Positions 27,378-36,076 of a DNA stretch of 64,000 bases are shown here, in pieces. The stretch is taken from positions 1 to 64,000 of the forward strand of contig CAJXSL010000014.1 in NCBI GenBank assembly GCA_913060875.1, written 5' to 3'. Source of the DNA: an uncultured Desulfobacteraceae bacterium. GTDB lineage: Bacteria > Desulfobacterota > Desulfobacteria > Desulfobacterales > UBA5852. How positions within the stretch are numbered: the first letter of the stretch is position 1; each line of letters opens with the position of its first letter. The notes beneath the pieces were generated by a model. The model saw nothing but the letters and a program-made list of their open reading frames with translations. It was not told where the DNA came from and did not search any database. The translations under genes and the position numbers were made by a program.

Positions 27378-27414
27378 TAAACCCTCTCCGGATGCACCAC
27401 CAGAGGTGGAGAAC
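27378..27414 (+). repeat. Small dispersed repeat, copy 2
   Basis: AACCCTCTCCGGATGCA followed by the hairpin CCACC-aga-GGTGG, related to 8805-8841. It sits in the 113-base spacer between ATPase and binding-protein genes, where it would lie in the operon mRNA and could influence the relative expression of the binding protein. Confidence 0.55.
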
Positions 27415-27450
27415 ATCGAACCAAACCACATCAAATGAAGGGAGGACATA

Positions 27451-28716
27451 ATGAAACGGAAGTGTATCCGACGGATGGCCCTTATCGGTATTGCCATCCT
27501 GGTACTCCTGCCAATGACGTCCGCAGGGGCCAGGGATCTGTCCGGCGATCTGGAAATTTTTTCCTGGTGGGCGGGTGACGAGGGGCCGGCTCTGGAAGCC
27601 CTGATCGCCCTGTATAAAGCGCGCCATCCCAGCGTCAACGTGATCAATGCCACCGTCACGGGCGGATCCGGTGTCAATGCCAAAGCCGTTCTGAAAACCC
27701 GCATGCTGGGCGGGGAACCGCCCGACAGCTTCCAGGTGCATGCCGGCCAGGAGCTGATCGGCACCTGGGTCAAAGCCGACCGCATGGAGGACCTGACCTT
27801 CCTGTTCGACGAACAGGGCTGGAACAAGGTCTTTCCCGAAGGTCTGGTCAAATTGATCGGCACGGACAAGGGCATCTGGTCGGTGCCCGTCAACATCCAT
27901 CGGTCCAACGTATGCTGGTATATCCCCGCCAACCTCAAGAAATGGGGGATCGAGGCGCCGGCGTCCTGGGATGACTTTTTCGCCGTCGCCCCCAAGCTTA
28001 AAGCCAAAGGCGTGGTGCCGCTGTCCCTGGCCCAGAACTGGACCGCCAATCATCTGTGGGAATCGGTGGCCCTGGCGTCCCTGGGTCCGGATCAGTGGGA
28101 TGCCCTGTGGACCGGCAAGCTGGCCTTCGACAGTGCCGGAGGTGTCAAAGCCTGGGAACTCTTCGGCAAGGTGCTCGAATTCACCAATGACGATGCGTCT
28201 TCCCTGTCCTGGCAGCAGGCCACCGACATGGTGGTGGACGGCCGGGCCGCCTTCAACGTCATGGGGGACTGGGCGGCGGGCTACCTGAGCACCACCAAGA
28301 AACTGGCGCCGGGCAAAGGGTTCGCGTGGGGGGCGTCCCCGGGCACCGCCGGCCGGTTCATGTTTCTGGCCGACTCCTTCGGCCTGCCCAAGGGTGCGCC
28401 CCAGCGGGACAATGCCATTGCCTGGCTGGCGCTGTTGGGTTCCCGCGAGGGCAGTGATGCCTTCAACCCGCTGAAAGGATCCATTTCCGCCCGCACGGAC
28501 AGCGATTTGGCCAAATACAATGACTACGCCAAATCCGCGGCGGCCGATTTCGGCCAGGATCGCATCGTCGGTTCCCTGGCCCATGGTGTCACGGCCAACG
28601 AAGGCTTCATGAACGACTTTGCCGCGGTGATGGAGATGTTCCTGAAATCCCGCAATGCCCAGGCCGCCGCCAAGGCCGCCCAGCAGATTGCGGTCAAAAA
28701 CGGGATCGGTAAATAG
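27451..28716 (+). CDS. CUT1 sugar ABC transporter substrate-binding protein
   Basis: This 421-residue protein has a Sec signal (MALIGIAILVLLPMTSAGA, cleavage near residue 27) and a cluster B/D sugar-binding fold. LEIFSWWAGDEGPALEALIALYK at the mature N terminus is typical of glucose/mannose-type binding proteins (Thermus GBP and Pseudomonas GtsA relatives), followed by MLGGEPPDSFQVHAGQEL, VPVNIHRSNVCWYIP and FMFLADSFGLPKGAPQ. The strong ribosome site AAGGGAGGACATA supports high expression. It delivers sugar to the permeases downstream. Given galK and galT in the operon, galactose or a galactoside is the likeliest cargo, while the fold itself suggests an aldohexose. Confidence 0.88.
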   Translation: MKRKCIRRMALIGIAILVLLPMTSAGARDLSGDLEIFSWWAGDEGPALEALIALYKARHPSVNVINATVTGGSGVNAKAVLKTRMLGGEPPDSFQVHAGQELIGTWVKADRMEDLTFLFDEQGWNKVFPEGLVKLIGTDKGIWSVPVNIHRSNVCWYIPANLKKWGIEAPASWDDFFAVAPKLKAKGVVPLSLAQNWTANHLWESVALASLGPDQWDALWTGKLAFDSAGGVKAWELFGKVLEFTNDDASSLSWQQATDMVVDGRAAFNVMGDWAAGYLSTTKKLAPGKGFAWGASPGTAGRFMFLADSFGLPKGAPQRDNAIAWLALLGSREGSDAFNPLKGSISARTDSDLAKYNDYAKSAAADFGQDRIVGSLAHGVTANEGFMNDFAAVMEMFLKSRNAQAAAKAAQQIAVKNGIGK

Positions 28717-28807
28717 AGGGGGGGGCTCATTCCGCAACGAGGAAAGACGATGGTCGCCATCTTCCTCGAATAAGGAGTGAAAACAGCTGTTGATTTTATG
28801 GTTTTGG

Positions 28808-28990
28808 TTTTCCCATTGTCCCGCGCCGAGCATCGGCGGGGCGGACGGGATAAAGCGCGCGGACTGTCTGAGCCCCGCTGCAAGCGGGGTGAGTTTCCGC
28901 GTGCTCCGGCCGCACCGACGACGCGCAGGATCAAGCGGGGCACGGGCGTTTTCTTTTGCTTCGTTTTCTTTCCACGTGAAAGAAAATGAA
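28808..28990 (+). repeat. Structured interspersed repeat, copy B
   Basis: Closely matches copy A through CCGAGCATCGG, GACTGTCTGA and GAGTTTC. GCGCGCGGA pairs with TCCGCGTGC (one G-T instead of G-C), and inside it GCCCCGC pairs with GCGGGGT. After the core follow a GC-rich tail and the motif TTTTCTTTCCACGTGAAAGAAAAT, an interrupted palindrome. It occupies most of the 420-base gap between the binding-protein and first permease genes, so it is transcribed within the operon. No other gene is visible in the gap; a run CCTCCACTATAAGCGGAGG at 29039-29057 forms another small hairpin. Confidence 0.8.
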
Positions 28991-29136
28991 GAAACTCTTT
29001 TAGGAAAACTCCCCTGAGCGAAAGAGCCTTTCTGAATCCTCCACTATAAGCGGAGGGTTTAAAATAGAATAAATAAATTCACGGCACCGGCCGGTTACAA
29101 CCGCCGGTGCCATACCCATCCACCCGGAGATTTATT

Positions 29137-30255
29137 GTGGGGGACATGTCCAAAGACCGGCTCAAAGCCTTTTTGATGCTCCTGCCGTCCATCCTTCTTA
29201 TCGGGCTCTTCGTCTACGGCTTTATCGCCCACACCTTCTGGATATCCCTGACGGACTGGGGCGGGGTGGCCGCCCTGGCGGAGAACCCGGTCAAACAGTT
29301 TACCGGTCTGCAAAATTATGTCGAGTTGTTCACCGGTTTTCTGGGCGGCGGGTTCCGGCAGGACCTGGTCAACGCGGTTTACTATTCCGTCATGCTGTTG
29401 GCTGGCGCCATCGGTCTGGGGATGTTCATCGCCATCCTGCTGGACTGCAAACCCCGGGGCGAAGACATCTTCCGCACCATTTTCCTCTATCCCATGTCCC
29501 TGAGCTTTATCGTCACCGGCACCATCTGGCGCTGGATGCTGGCGCCCCAGGGAGGGGTCAACCTGTTGCCCACCTTTCTGGGCGGCGAGCCCCTCGGATT
29601 CCGATGGCTTACCAGCACCCGGGCCATCTGGGAGTTCAACTGGCAGAATCTGTTCCTGATCGTTGTTTATCTCGTTGCCGCCGGGTTGCTGCTGATCGGC
29701 CTGGGAACGCTCCGCAGCAATCCTTCCAGGGCCTGCAAACGCTGGCTGCTGCCCGGGGTCGGCGTCGGCCTGTTCGCCTGGCTGGGGGCCGACCTCATCC
29801 CCCGGGCCCTTTTCATGGAAGAAATCCACGGGTTCAACCTGGCCGCCCTGGGCATCATCCTGGCCACCGTCTGGCAATACGCCGGCTACACCATGGCCCT
29901 GTATCTGGCCGGGTTTACGGGCATCTCCCAGGATCTGCGGGATGCGGCCATGCTGGACGGGGCCGGCGATCTCCGCTACTACCGCCATGTGGCCCTGCCC
30001 ATGCTCAAACCCATCACCATCAGCGCCGTGATCATCCTCTCCCATATTTCCCTGAAAATGTTCGACCTGATTTTCGCCATGACCGGTCCGGACAATGCCG
30101 AAACCGGTCACCCGGCGCTCACCATGTATTTGACCACCTTCCGGGCCAATGACTTTGCCAAGGGGGCGGCCATCGCCATCGTGCTCTTCCTGGTGGCCGC
30201 CACCTTCATCATTCCCTACCTGGTCAGCAGCTACCGCCGGAAGGGGGCCCGCTAG
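29137..30255 (+). CDS. CUT1 sugar ABC transporter permease 1
   Basis: This 372-residue permease has at least six transmembrane segments; the first is LMLLPSILLIGLFVYGFIAH. The ATPase-contacting EAA loop is DLRDAAMLDGAGDLRYYRHVALPML near the C terminus. It is longer than the usual 290-310 residues because an extra segment of about 60 residues (LVAAGLLLIGLGTLRSN ... RWLLPGVGVGLFAWLGADLI) lies in the middle. That insertion is known in glucose/mannose-type CUT1 permeases as I recall them, and it agrees with the binding-protein type. The start is the GTG at 29137, with GGAG seven bases before it; the ATG at 29146 is an alternative. Confidence 0.88.
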   Translation: MGDMSKDRLKAFLMLLPSILLIGLFVYGFIAHTFWISLTDWGGVAALAENPVKQFTGLQNYVELFTGFLGGGFRQDLVNAVYYSVMLLAGAIGLGMFIAILLDCKPRGEDIFRTIFLYPMSLSFIVTGTIWRWMLAPQGGVNLLPTFLGGEPLGFRWLTSTRAIWEFNWQNLFLIVVYLVAAGLLLIGLGTLRSNPSRACKRWLLPGVGVGLFAWLGADLIPRALFMEEIHGFNLAALGIILATVWQYAGYTMALYLAGFTGISQDLRDAAMLDGAGDLRYYRHVALPMLKPITISAVIILSHISLKMFDLIFAMTGPDNAETGHPALTMYLTTFRANDFAKGAAIAIVLFLVAATFIIPYLVSSYRRKGAR

Positions 30256-31080
30256 ATGACGCGCAAACTGCCCTTCGGCCCTTTTCTGCTCTACGCGGCC
30301 CTGATCCTGCTGGCGCTGGCCTATCTGCTGCCGGCCTACATGACGGTGGTGACGGCCCTGAAGCTTCCCGCCGACATCAGTCTGCCCCGGTCATGGGATC
30401 TGCCGGCCGCGCCCAACTGGAGCGGCTTTTCCGAGGCGATGGCCCTGCTGAAGCCTAATTTGATCAACTCCATCGTTCTCACGGTTTGCGCGACCCTCTT
30501 GTCCACGGTGTTGGGGTCCATCAACGGCTATGTCTTCTCCAAATGGCAATTCAGGGGCAGCGAGATTGTCTTCATCCTCTTTCTCTTCGGCATGTTCATT
30601 CCCTACCAGGTCATCCTGATCCCGCTGTTCCAGACCCTGCGGGCCATCAATCTCTACGGCGGCCTGCCGGGGCTTATCCTAGCCCATGTGGTTTACGGGC
30701 TGCCCATCACAACCCTCATTTTTCGGAACTTCTACGCCCAGATTCCCGACGCCCTGATGGAATCGGCCATGCTGGACCATGCCGGTTTCTTCGCCATCTA
30801 CAAAGAGATCGTTTTTCCCCTTTCCATCCCGGGCTTCGTGGTCACCAGCATCTGGCAGTTTACCCAGATCTGGAATGAATTCCTGTGGGGCATCACCCTC
30901 ACCCGCCACACCGCCAACCCCATCACCGTCGGCCTGGCCCAGCTGGCCGGCGGCCAGGCCGTGAGCTGGAACCTGCCCATGGCCGGCTCCATCTTGGCCG
31001 CCCTGCCCGTGCTCCTGATCTACATCTTTCTGGGGCGCTATTTTATCCGCGGCCTGCTGGCCGGGTCGGTGAAGGAATAA
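30256..31080 (+). CDS. CUT1 sugar ABC transporter permease 2
   Basis: This 274-residue MalG-type permease has six transmembrane segments, the N-terminal pattern [13 protein letters not shown], the conserved [27 protein letters not shown], and an EAA loop reading [26 protein letters not shown]. The usual Asp-Gly-Ala of that loop is Asp-His-Ala here, a small departure at a site that contacts the ATPase. It starts immediately after the stop of permease 1. It is the last gene of the gal operon; a partial repeat and then the GntR promoter follow. Confidence 0.9.
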   Translation: MTRKLPFGPFLLYAALILLALAYLLPAYMTVVTALKLPADISLPRSWDLPAAPNWSGFSEAMALLKPNLINSIVLTVCATLLSTVLGSINGYVFSKWQFRGSEIVFILFLFGMFIPYQVILIPLFQTLRAINLYGGLPGLILAHVVYGLPITTLIFRNFYAQIPDALMESAMLDHAGFFAIYKEIVFPLSIPGFVVTSIWQFTQIWNEFLWGITLTRHTANPITVGLAQLAGGQAVSWNLPMAGSILAALPVLLIYIFLGRYFIRGLLAGSVKE

Positions 31081-31132
31081 AAACAATCCCACAGGCAGAA
31101 AGAGGGTTCGGGGATCCAAGGGGCCAAGTTCG

Positions 31133-31170
31133 TATGAAAAAACGCCAAGCTCAAAGCGTCAAGCTGAAAG
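31133..31170 (+). repeat. MITE-like repeat, 5' fragment
   Basis: ATGAAAAAACGCCAAGCTCAAAGCGTCAAGCTGAAAG matches the left part of the elements at 32103, 33951 and 38774, and stops before the GACGCTTCGCGTC hairpin found in those copies. Confidence 0.65.
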
Positions 31171-31246
31171 CCCCGTGAGGATAAAATCAATTTTCCCGGA
31201 TCGGTTGGACCTCTCCGGCGTCTGCCTGCCATCTCCCCACACTTCC

Positions 31247-31276
31247 TTGACAACCGTCAGACGACGCTGCTATATT
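31247..31276 (+). promoter_or_regulatory. Sigma-70 promoter of the GntR-family regulator
   Basis: TTGACA at 31247-31252, an 18-base spacer, and TATATT at 31271-31276. The operator at 31277-31291 adjoins the -10 box, so bound repressor would block it. Confidence 0.75.
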
Positions 31277-31291
31277 ATTGGTCGAACCAAT
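31277..31291. promoter_or_regulatory. FadR-type GntR operator, site 1
   Basis: ATTGGT-CGA-ACCAAT is a perfect inverted repeat with a 3-base centre, the TGGTnnnACCA form typical for FadR-subfamily GntR regulators. It lies directly after the -10 box and 35 bases before the regulator gene. An identical site lies at 32078-32092. Confidence 0.82.
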
Positions 31292-31326
31292 TTTTATCCA
31301 AAAACATTTATAACAGCCCAAGAAAA

Positions 31327-32049
31327 ATGACCAACAACGCCAACACCAGGCCCTCCCGTGCGAACGAGCACGTGACCCGGATCCTGCTCCGGCAGATCAT
31401 CCGAGGCACGATTCCCGTCGGCGCCAAACTGCCCACCGAACGTGCCCTGGCCGCTGAATTCCAGGTCAACCGGGCCACGGTGCGGGAAGCGCTGCGCTAT
31501 CTGGAGAACCTCGGCCTGGTCGCAATTCGTCAGGGGGATGGGGCCTATGCCTGCCATTTTCTGGACAGCGCCAACCTGGAAACGGCCAAGGCGCTGATGC
31601 ACGTGGATGCGGCCATGCAGCACGAGGTCCTGGGCGCCCTTCTGGAAGTCCGGCGCATCAACAGCCCGGAAGTGGCCTACGCCGCCGCCCGGCACCGCAC
31701 GACCGACCATCTGCAACAACTCGAGGAAGTTGCTTTTAACCGTCACGAAAGCCCTGTCATGGAGCGGGACAAGGCTCTCCACCGTATCATCGGGCAGGCC
31801 AGCGGCAATATTCTCCAGATCCTGATGACCAATTTCTTCGAGGATTTCTTTGATCAGTTCGGCCACTTCTATTTCCAGAATGACCAAAACATCCGGCGCT
31901 CGGAGGCGTTTCACGGCGACATCTATTACGCCATCCGCGACCAGAAGGCCGGGGTGGCCCGGGAAATCATGCGGGATGTGCTGCACTACGCCGAAAAGGC
32001 AGTTTTCGAGGAAATCGACAGGGTGTCAACCACCCGTGGCAGCCGTTGA
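31327..32049 (+). CDS. FadR-subfamily GntR transcriptional regulator
   Basis: This 240-residue regulator has the GntR winged helix (residues 10-75; TRILLRQIIRGTIPVGAKLPTERALAAEFQVNRATVREALRYLENLGLV) and an all-helical FCD-type effector domain with conserved metal-site residues (Asp in ERDKALHRIIGQAS, later His in FHGDIYYAI). Such regulators respond to small organic acids. Two identical 15-bp operators flank the gene, one over its own promoter and one before the GlpD-like gene, which fits autoregulation plus control of the downstream glycerol-phosphate module. Effector candidates are lactate-like or phosphoglycerol-type acids (inference). The ribosome site is weak. Confidence 0.88.
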   Translation: MTNNANTRPSRANEHVTRILLRQIIRGTIPVGAKLPTERALAAEFQVNRATVREALRYLENLGLVAIRQGDGAYACHFLDSANLETAKALMHVDAAMQHEVLGALLEVRRINSPEVAYAAARHRTTDHLQQLEEVAFNRHESPVMERDKALHRIIGQASGNILQILMTNFFEDFFDQFGHFYFQNDQNIRRSEAFHGDIYYAIRDQKAGVAREIMRDVLHYAEKAVFEEIDRVSTTRGSR

Positions 32050-32077
32050 TGAAAGAGGGGATTGGGAGCAAGCTTTT

Positions 32078-32092
32078 ATTGGTCGAACCAAT
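32078..32092. promoter_or_regulatory. FadR-type GntR operator, site 2
   Basis: The same 15-bp ATTGGT-CGA-ACCAAT as at 31277-31291. It lies after the regulator gene and 208 bases before the GlpD-like gene. No strong promoter is visible next to it. The exact repetition of a 15-bp palindrome within 800 bases is unlikely by chance. Confidence 0.8.
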
Positions 32093-32102
32093 ATGGCGCA
32101 TT

Positions 32103-32203
32103 ATGAAAGAAGGGCCAAGCTCAAAGCGTCAAGCTGAAAGGGCGACGCTTCGCGTCGACATCGAAATGCCAAACACGACCTCAGCGGAAGGCGCTATTGT
32201 CAT
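32103..32203. repeat. MITE-like repeat, full copy
   Basis: Starts ATGAAAGAAGGGCCAAGC and ends GGCGCTATTGTCAT, imperfect terminal inverted repeats. Internal parts shared with the other copies are TCAAAGCGTCAAGCTGAAAG and the hairpin GACGC-ttc-GCGTC. The stretch after it (32233-32272, GATTTTCTAATTTC...) is itself repeated at 34082-34115. Confidence 0.7.
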
Positions 32204-32299
32204 AAAATATACGGGATAGGGCATTGTGATAGAGACGATTTTCTAATTTCCCATTTTCTTATTTTCTACAAATAAACCTTTGAGCCAGGATCTCAATCC

Positions 32300-33943
32300 A
32301 TGCAACGCTACACCGCGCAAAGCGAAGAAAAATCCTTCGATGTCATCGTCATCGGCGGCGGCATTTCCGGGGCGGCCATCGCCTATGAAGCCGCCACCCG
32401 GGGGCTGCGCGTGGTCCTCTTCGAGAAAGGTGATTTTTCCGAGGCCACCTCGGCGGCCTCTTCCAAAATGATTCACGGCGGGCTGCGCTATTTGTCCAAC
32501 ATGGAGTACGGTCTGGTGCGCGAATCCCTGCGGGAGCGCCGCATTCTGGAGAATATCGCCCCGAACTTCGTCTATCCCTGTCCCATGCTGTTTCCCCACT
32601 ACCGTTCCCAGCTCAAGAGCAACAAGTGGCTCGTCAAGATCGGCCTGACCCTCTACGACCTGCTGGCCTTCGACAAGGGCCGCACCTGGGATACGGGCAA
32701 AAAAATCCCCAACCACACCACCCTTTCGGCCCGCAAGGCCTTGCAGGTTCAACCGGTATTGAGGCGGGAAGGCCTCACCGGGGCCTCGCTTTTCTACGAC
32801 TGCCTGAACATCTTCCCCGAACGCCTGGCCCTGGCGTTTGTCCGGTCGGCCATGACCCATGGCGCCCGGGCCGCCAACTATGCCAAGGTTACCGGTTTTC
32901 TGATGGATCGCAAGGGAGCGACCGTGCAGGGGGTGACCGTGCACGACCGGATCCACGACCGCGCCTACGAAGTGCGCGGTACGGTCACACTCAACTGCGC
33001 CGGCCCCTGGGTGGACAGTGTGCTCGCCATGGCCCGCGGCAGGCGGGAGGGTCTTCACATGCGGCGCTCGGAAGGCATCCATATCATCACCAAAGCCCTC
33101 ATTGAGGAAAACAGCATCGTCAGCGCCATTACCCCCGCCGGACGCCACTGCTTCCTGATTCCCTGGCGCGGTCACACCCTGATCGGCACCACGGACCAAC
33201 CCTACGAAGGGCATCCGGACGATTACCGGGTGACCCGCCGGAGTATCGAGGACCTGATCGCAGCGGTCAACGCCTCCTTTGAGGGTTTGGCCATCACCTA
33301 CGCCGACGTACGCCACTGCTACGGCGGCCTGCGCCCGCTGGTGGAAACCCAGACCGAAGAGACCTACACATCCTCCCGCAAATACGAAATCCACGACCAC
33401 CAGCAGGATGGGCTGGACCACCTGATGACCGTGGAAGGCGGCAAATGGACCACCAGCCGACACCTGGCGGAAAAAGTGATCGATCGGGTGCGGGAAAAGA
33501 CCGCCCTGCCCATACCGCCATCGGTCTCGGAGCGTAAATATCTCAAGGGATCCCGGATCAGGGACATGAATGCCTTTCTTCAACGCAGCAAGGCTGCCCA
33601 CCCTGACTTTTCCGAAAGTACGGTGGCCTATCTGGGGCAGATCTACGGCACCCAATTCAATGCCGTTCTGGAATTGGCCCGGCAAGACGCCGCCCTGGCC
33701 GCGCCGATGAACGCCCAGGGCGACATCCTGGCCCAGGCCGTGTATGCTGCCCGCCATGAAATGGCGATTACCCTGAAAGATATCGTCCTGCACCGTACCG
33801 GCATCGCCACCCTCGGCAATCCCGGCGAAGATATCCTGCAGCGGGTAGCCCGGGCCGTGGCCGACGATCTCGGCTGGGACCAAAAACGTGTTCAACAAGA
33901 AGTGGAACAAACCAATGTGATGCTGCAAATACCGGTGGATTGA
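32300..33943 (+). CDS. glpD: Glycerol-3-phosphate dehydrogenase/oxidase (GlpD/GlpO family)
   Basis: This 547-residue flavoprotein has the FAD motif DVIVIGGGISGAAIAYEAATRG at about residues 14-35, then ATSAASSKMIHGGLRYL (the GlpD signature T(S/N)xxSxKxxHGGxRYL), LNCAGPWVD, the substrate-site region HCFLIPWRGHTLIGTTD, and GGKWTTSR at about 380. A C-terminal helical domain completes the GlpD length (about 500-560). The enzyme oxidises sn-glycerol-3-phosphate to dihydroxyacetone phosphate and gives electrons to quinone at the membrane. It stands between two MITE-like repeats, probably under the GntR-type regulator. Substrate preference for plain glycerol-3-phosphate is likely but not certain, given its unusual partners. 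Confidence 0.87.
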   Translation: MQRYTAQSEEKSFDVIVIGGGISGAAIAYEAATRGLRVVLFEKGDFSEATSAASSKMIHGGLRYLSNMEYGLVRESLRERRILENIAPNFVYPCPMLFPHYRSQLKSNKWLVKIGLTLYDLLAFDKGRTWDTGKKIPNHTTLSARKALQVQPVLRREGLTGASLFYDCLNIFPERLALAFVRSAMTHGARAANYAKVTGFLMDRKGATVQGVTVHDRIHDRAYEVRGTVTLNCAGPWVDSVLAMARGRREGLHMRRSEGIHIITKALIEENSIVSAITPAGRHCFLIPWRGHTLIGTTDQPYEGHPDDYRVTRRSIEDLIAAVNASFEGLAITYADVRHCYGGLRPLVETQTEETYTSSRKYEIHDHQQDGLDHLMTVEGGKWTTSRHLAEKVIDRVREKTALPIPPSVSERKYLKGSRIRDMNAFLQRSKAAHPDFSESTVAYLGQIYGTQFNAVLELARQDAALAAPMNAQGDILAQAVYAARHEMAITLKDIVLHRTGIATLGNPGEDILQRVARAVADDLGWDQKRVQQEVEQTNVMLQIPVD

Positions 33944-33950
33944 ATTCTCC

Positions 33951-34020
33951 TGAAAAAAGCGCCAAGCTCAAAGCGTCAAGCTGAAAGGGCGACGCTTCGC
34001 GTCGACACCGAAATAGGGAA
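33951..34020. repeat. MITE-like repeat, 5' part
   Basis: TGAAAAAAGCGCCAAGCTC, TCAAGCTGAAAGGGCGACGC and the TTCGCGTCGACACC hairpin match 32103 and 38774; the right end is replaced. It follows the glpD stop by 8 bases. The rest of the 417-base gap to 34361 holds the AT-rich GATTTTCTAATTTC repeat (34082-34115) and structured repeat C, with no gene. Confidence 0.7.
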
Positions 34021-34130
34021 TGCCTGAAGCCACGATTGGGCCTGAAAGGCAAACGTGGGGATTAGAGGTATTATGATCGAACCGATTTTCTAATTTCTTA
34101 TTTTCTCATTTTCAATGGTTTGAATTTTTG

Positions 34131-34290
34131 ATTTTCCCTTTGTCACGAGGCCGAGCATCGGAGGTGCGGCCGAAAAAGACGCGGCGACTGTCTGAGCCCC
34201 GCGATAAGCGGGGCGAGTTTCGGCGCGTCCGGCCGCAGCCCCGACGCGCAGGCGGACCCGAAGGGCTCGTGGCAGGGCGCCTTCTTTTGG
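34131..34290 (+). repeat. Structured interspersed repeat, copy C
   Basis: The most diverged of the three copies, yet CCGAGCATCGG, GACTGTCTGA and CGAGTTTC are kept. The outer helix is ACGCGGCGA against TCGGCGCGT (one G-G mismatch) and the inner helix GCCCCGC against GCGGGGC, so most substitutions relative to copies A and B keep pairing. It lies 70 bases before the FAD-oxidase gene, in its leader if transcription starts upstream. Confidence 0.78.
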
Positions 34291-34360
34291 TCATAAAAAT
34301 GATATCGATGTTATCGTCCTTGGACATGAGGATAAACGGGCGCAATTAAGGAGGTCTTGC

Positions 34361-36076
34361 ATGAGCGTGACAAAACCGTTCCGTCCCGACTGGAGCGAAG
34401 TCCCCCCTGCCGACGGCACCTACCGGGCCATCTTCAAATATGGCGATCCCCACCGGTTCAAGCACCCCAGCGACAACTGGTACGCCATGCTGAAGGCGGA
34501 ATTCGGAATGACGGACGCGGATTTCCGCCGCAAGCAGCCCGAAGGCCGCGAGCCGGTCGCACTGGATCGCCCGTCACAGTTGTCCGCCGGTCAGGTGGAC
34601 GCCCTGGCGGCCATCGTCGGCACGGAAAATATCTCCAGTGACGTCTTCCAGCGAACCCGCTTCGCCTACGGGAAGACCACGGAAGAAATGATGGAACTGA
34701 GCCGGGGCACGGTCCGGGAAATCGCCGACCTGGTAGTCCACCCCCGCGACAAGGAAGACGTCCGCCGCATCGTGGCGTTCTGCCATGACGAAACCATACC
34801 GGTCTACGTCTTCTCGGGGGGCTCGTCGGTCAACCTGGGGCTGCGGCCCGCCCGGGGCGGGGTCACCCTGGTGATGAGCACCCACATGAACAAAATCCTC
34901 GCATTGAACGAAACCAACCAGACGGCCCGGGTACAGCCCGGCATGTTCGGTCCGGCGTACGAGGCCGCCCTCAACCAGGCACCGGAGCGGTTTGGCACCA
35001 AAAGGCGTTTTACCGGCGGCCACTTCCCCCAGTCCTTTGAATATTCCACCGTGGGGGGCTGGGTCGTGACCCTGGGGTCGGGCCAGGCCTCCACCTATTA
35101 CGGCGATGCCGCCGACCTCGTTATCAGCCAGGAATATGTCACCCCGACGGGCAGCATTCGCACCCTCGACTACCCGGCCACGGCCACGGGGCCCAAGGTC
35201 CACGACATGCTGAAAGGATCCGAGGGCACCTTCGGCGTCCTGGTGGAAGTCACCATGAAGGTCTTCCGCCACATGCCGGGCAACCGCCGCTATTTCAGTT
35301 TCATGTTCCCCTCCTGGGAGGCGGCCGTGGCGGCCAGCCGCAACATCAGCCAGGGCGAATTCGGCCGGCCGGCGGTCTACCGGATCAGCGACCCCGAAGA
35401 AACCGACCGGGGCCTCAAGCTCTACGGCATCCCTTCCCTGGTGGATCGTTTTCTGGTCAAACGCGGTTTTCACCCCGGGCAGCGCTGTCTCTGCCTGGGT
35501 ACCGTGGAAGGCGACGGGGACTACACCCGCCTGGTAAAGCGCAAAATCCGCCAAACCGCCCGCCGGCACGGCGCCATTTATCTCGGCGCCTACGGCAGCC
35601 GCAAATGGGAAAAAACCCGCTTTACCGAACCTTTCATGCGGGAGGACCTGCACGATTACGGCATCGTCATCGACACCCTGGAGGCTTCCGTCACCTGGGA
35701 CAACCTGCACGCCCTGCACCAGGGGGTGCGGGCCTATATCAAAAGCCGGCCGCAGACCATCTGCATGACCCACGCCTCCCATTTCTACCCCCAGGGCACG
35801 AATCTCTACTTTATCTTCATCGGCCGCTTCGAGCACGCCGAGGCCTACCGTGCCTTCCAGGGCGGCATCCTGGATCACATCCAAAAATTCGGCGGATCCT
35901 TGAGCCACCACCACGGCATCGGCCGCATGATCGCCCCCTGGATCGAGCATCACCTGGGTAAAGAGCAGATGGACGTCCTGCGGGCCCTCAAAAAACACTT
36001 CGACCCCCGCAACATCATGAACCCCGGGGGCCAGTTGGGCCTCGACCTGGACGAACCCCTGAAGAGGAAACCGTGA
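34361..36076 (+). CDS. FAD-binding oxidase, AGPS/GlcD (VAO) family
   Basis: This 571-residue flavoprotein has a PCMH-type FAD domain (about residues 125-310; PRDKEDVRRIVAFCHDETIPVYVFSGGSSVNLGL, then TGGHFPQSFEYSTVGGWVVTLGSG) and the C-terminal FAD-oxidase cap ending HHHGIGRMIAPWIEHHLG and FDPRNIMNPGG. The His-rich HHHG(I/V)G and the N-terminal ADP-like arrangement are those of alkyldihydroxyacetonephosphate synthase relatives; the length also fits AGPS better than GlcD (about 480). It could therefore act on a DHAP- or glycerol-phosphate-derived substrate. Ether-lipid synthesis and a plain 2-hydroxyacid oxidase are both possible. GGAGGTCTTGC precedes the ATG. Its stop overlaps the kinase start. 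Confidence 0.8.
   Translation: MSVTKPFRPDWSEVPPADGTYRAIFKYGDPHRFKHPSDNWYAMLKAEFGMTDADFRRKQPEGREPVALDRPSQLSAGQVDALAAIVGTENISSDVFQRTRFAYGKTTEEMMELSRGTVREIADLVVHPRDKEDVRRIVAFCHDETIPVYVFSGGSSVNLGLRPARGGVTLVMSTHMNKILALNETNQTARVQPGMFGPAYEAALNQAPERFGTKRRFTGGHFPQSFEYSTVGGWVVTLGSGQASTYYGDAADLVISQEYVTPTGSIRTLDYPATATGPKVHDMLKGSEGTFGVLVEVTMKVFRHMPGNRRYFSFMFPSWEAAVAASRNISQGEFGRPAVYRISDPEETDRGLKLYGIPSLVDRFLVKRGFHPGQRCLCLGTVEGDGDYTRLVKRKIRQTARRHGAIYLGAYGSRKWEKTRFTEPFMREDLHDYGIVIDTLEASVTWDNLHALHQGVRAYIKSRPQTICMTHASHFYPQGTNLYFIFIGRFEHAEAYRAFQGGILDHIQKFGGSLSHHHGIGRMIAPWIEHHLGKEQMDVLRALKKHFDPRNIMNPGGQLGLDLDEPLKRKP

Noticed and set aside
26986-28833. 615-codon minus-strand frame opposite the sugar-binding protein
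   Set aside because: Shadow of a strongly supported gene; no domain and no ribosome site.
32243-33928. 561-codon minus-strand frame opposite glpD
   Set aside because: Antisense shadow; no recognisable protein features.
34072-34086. TATGATCGAACCGAT, 11 of 15 matches to the GntR operator, before the FAD-oxidase gene
   Set aside because: The same bases belong to an AT-rich repeat that also occurs near 32228 in a form without the operator pattern, so the likeness may be chance.
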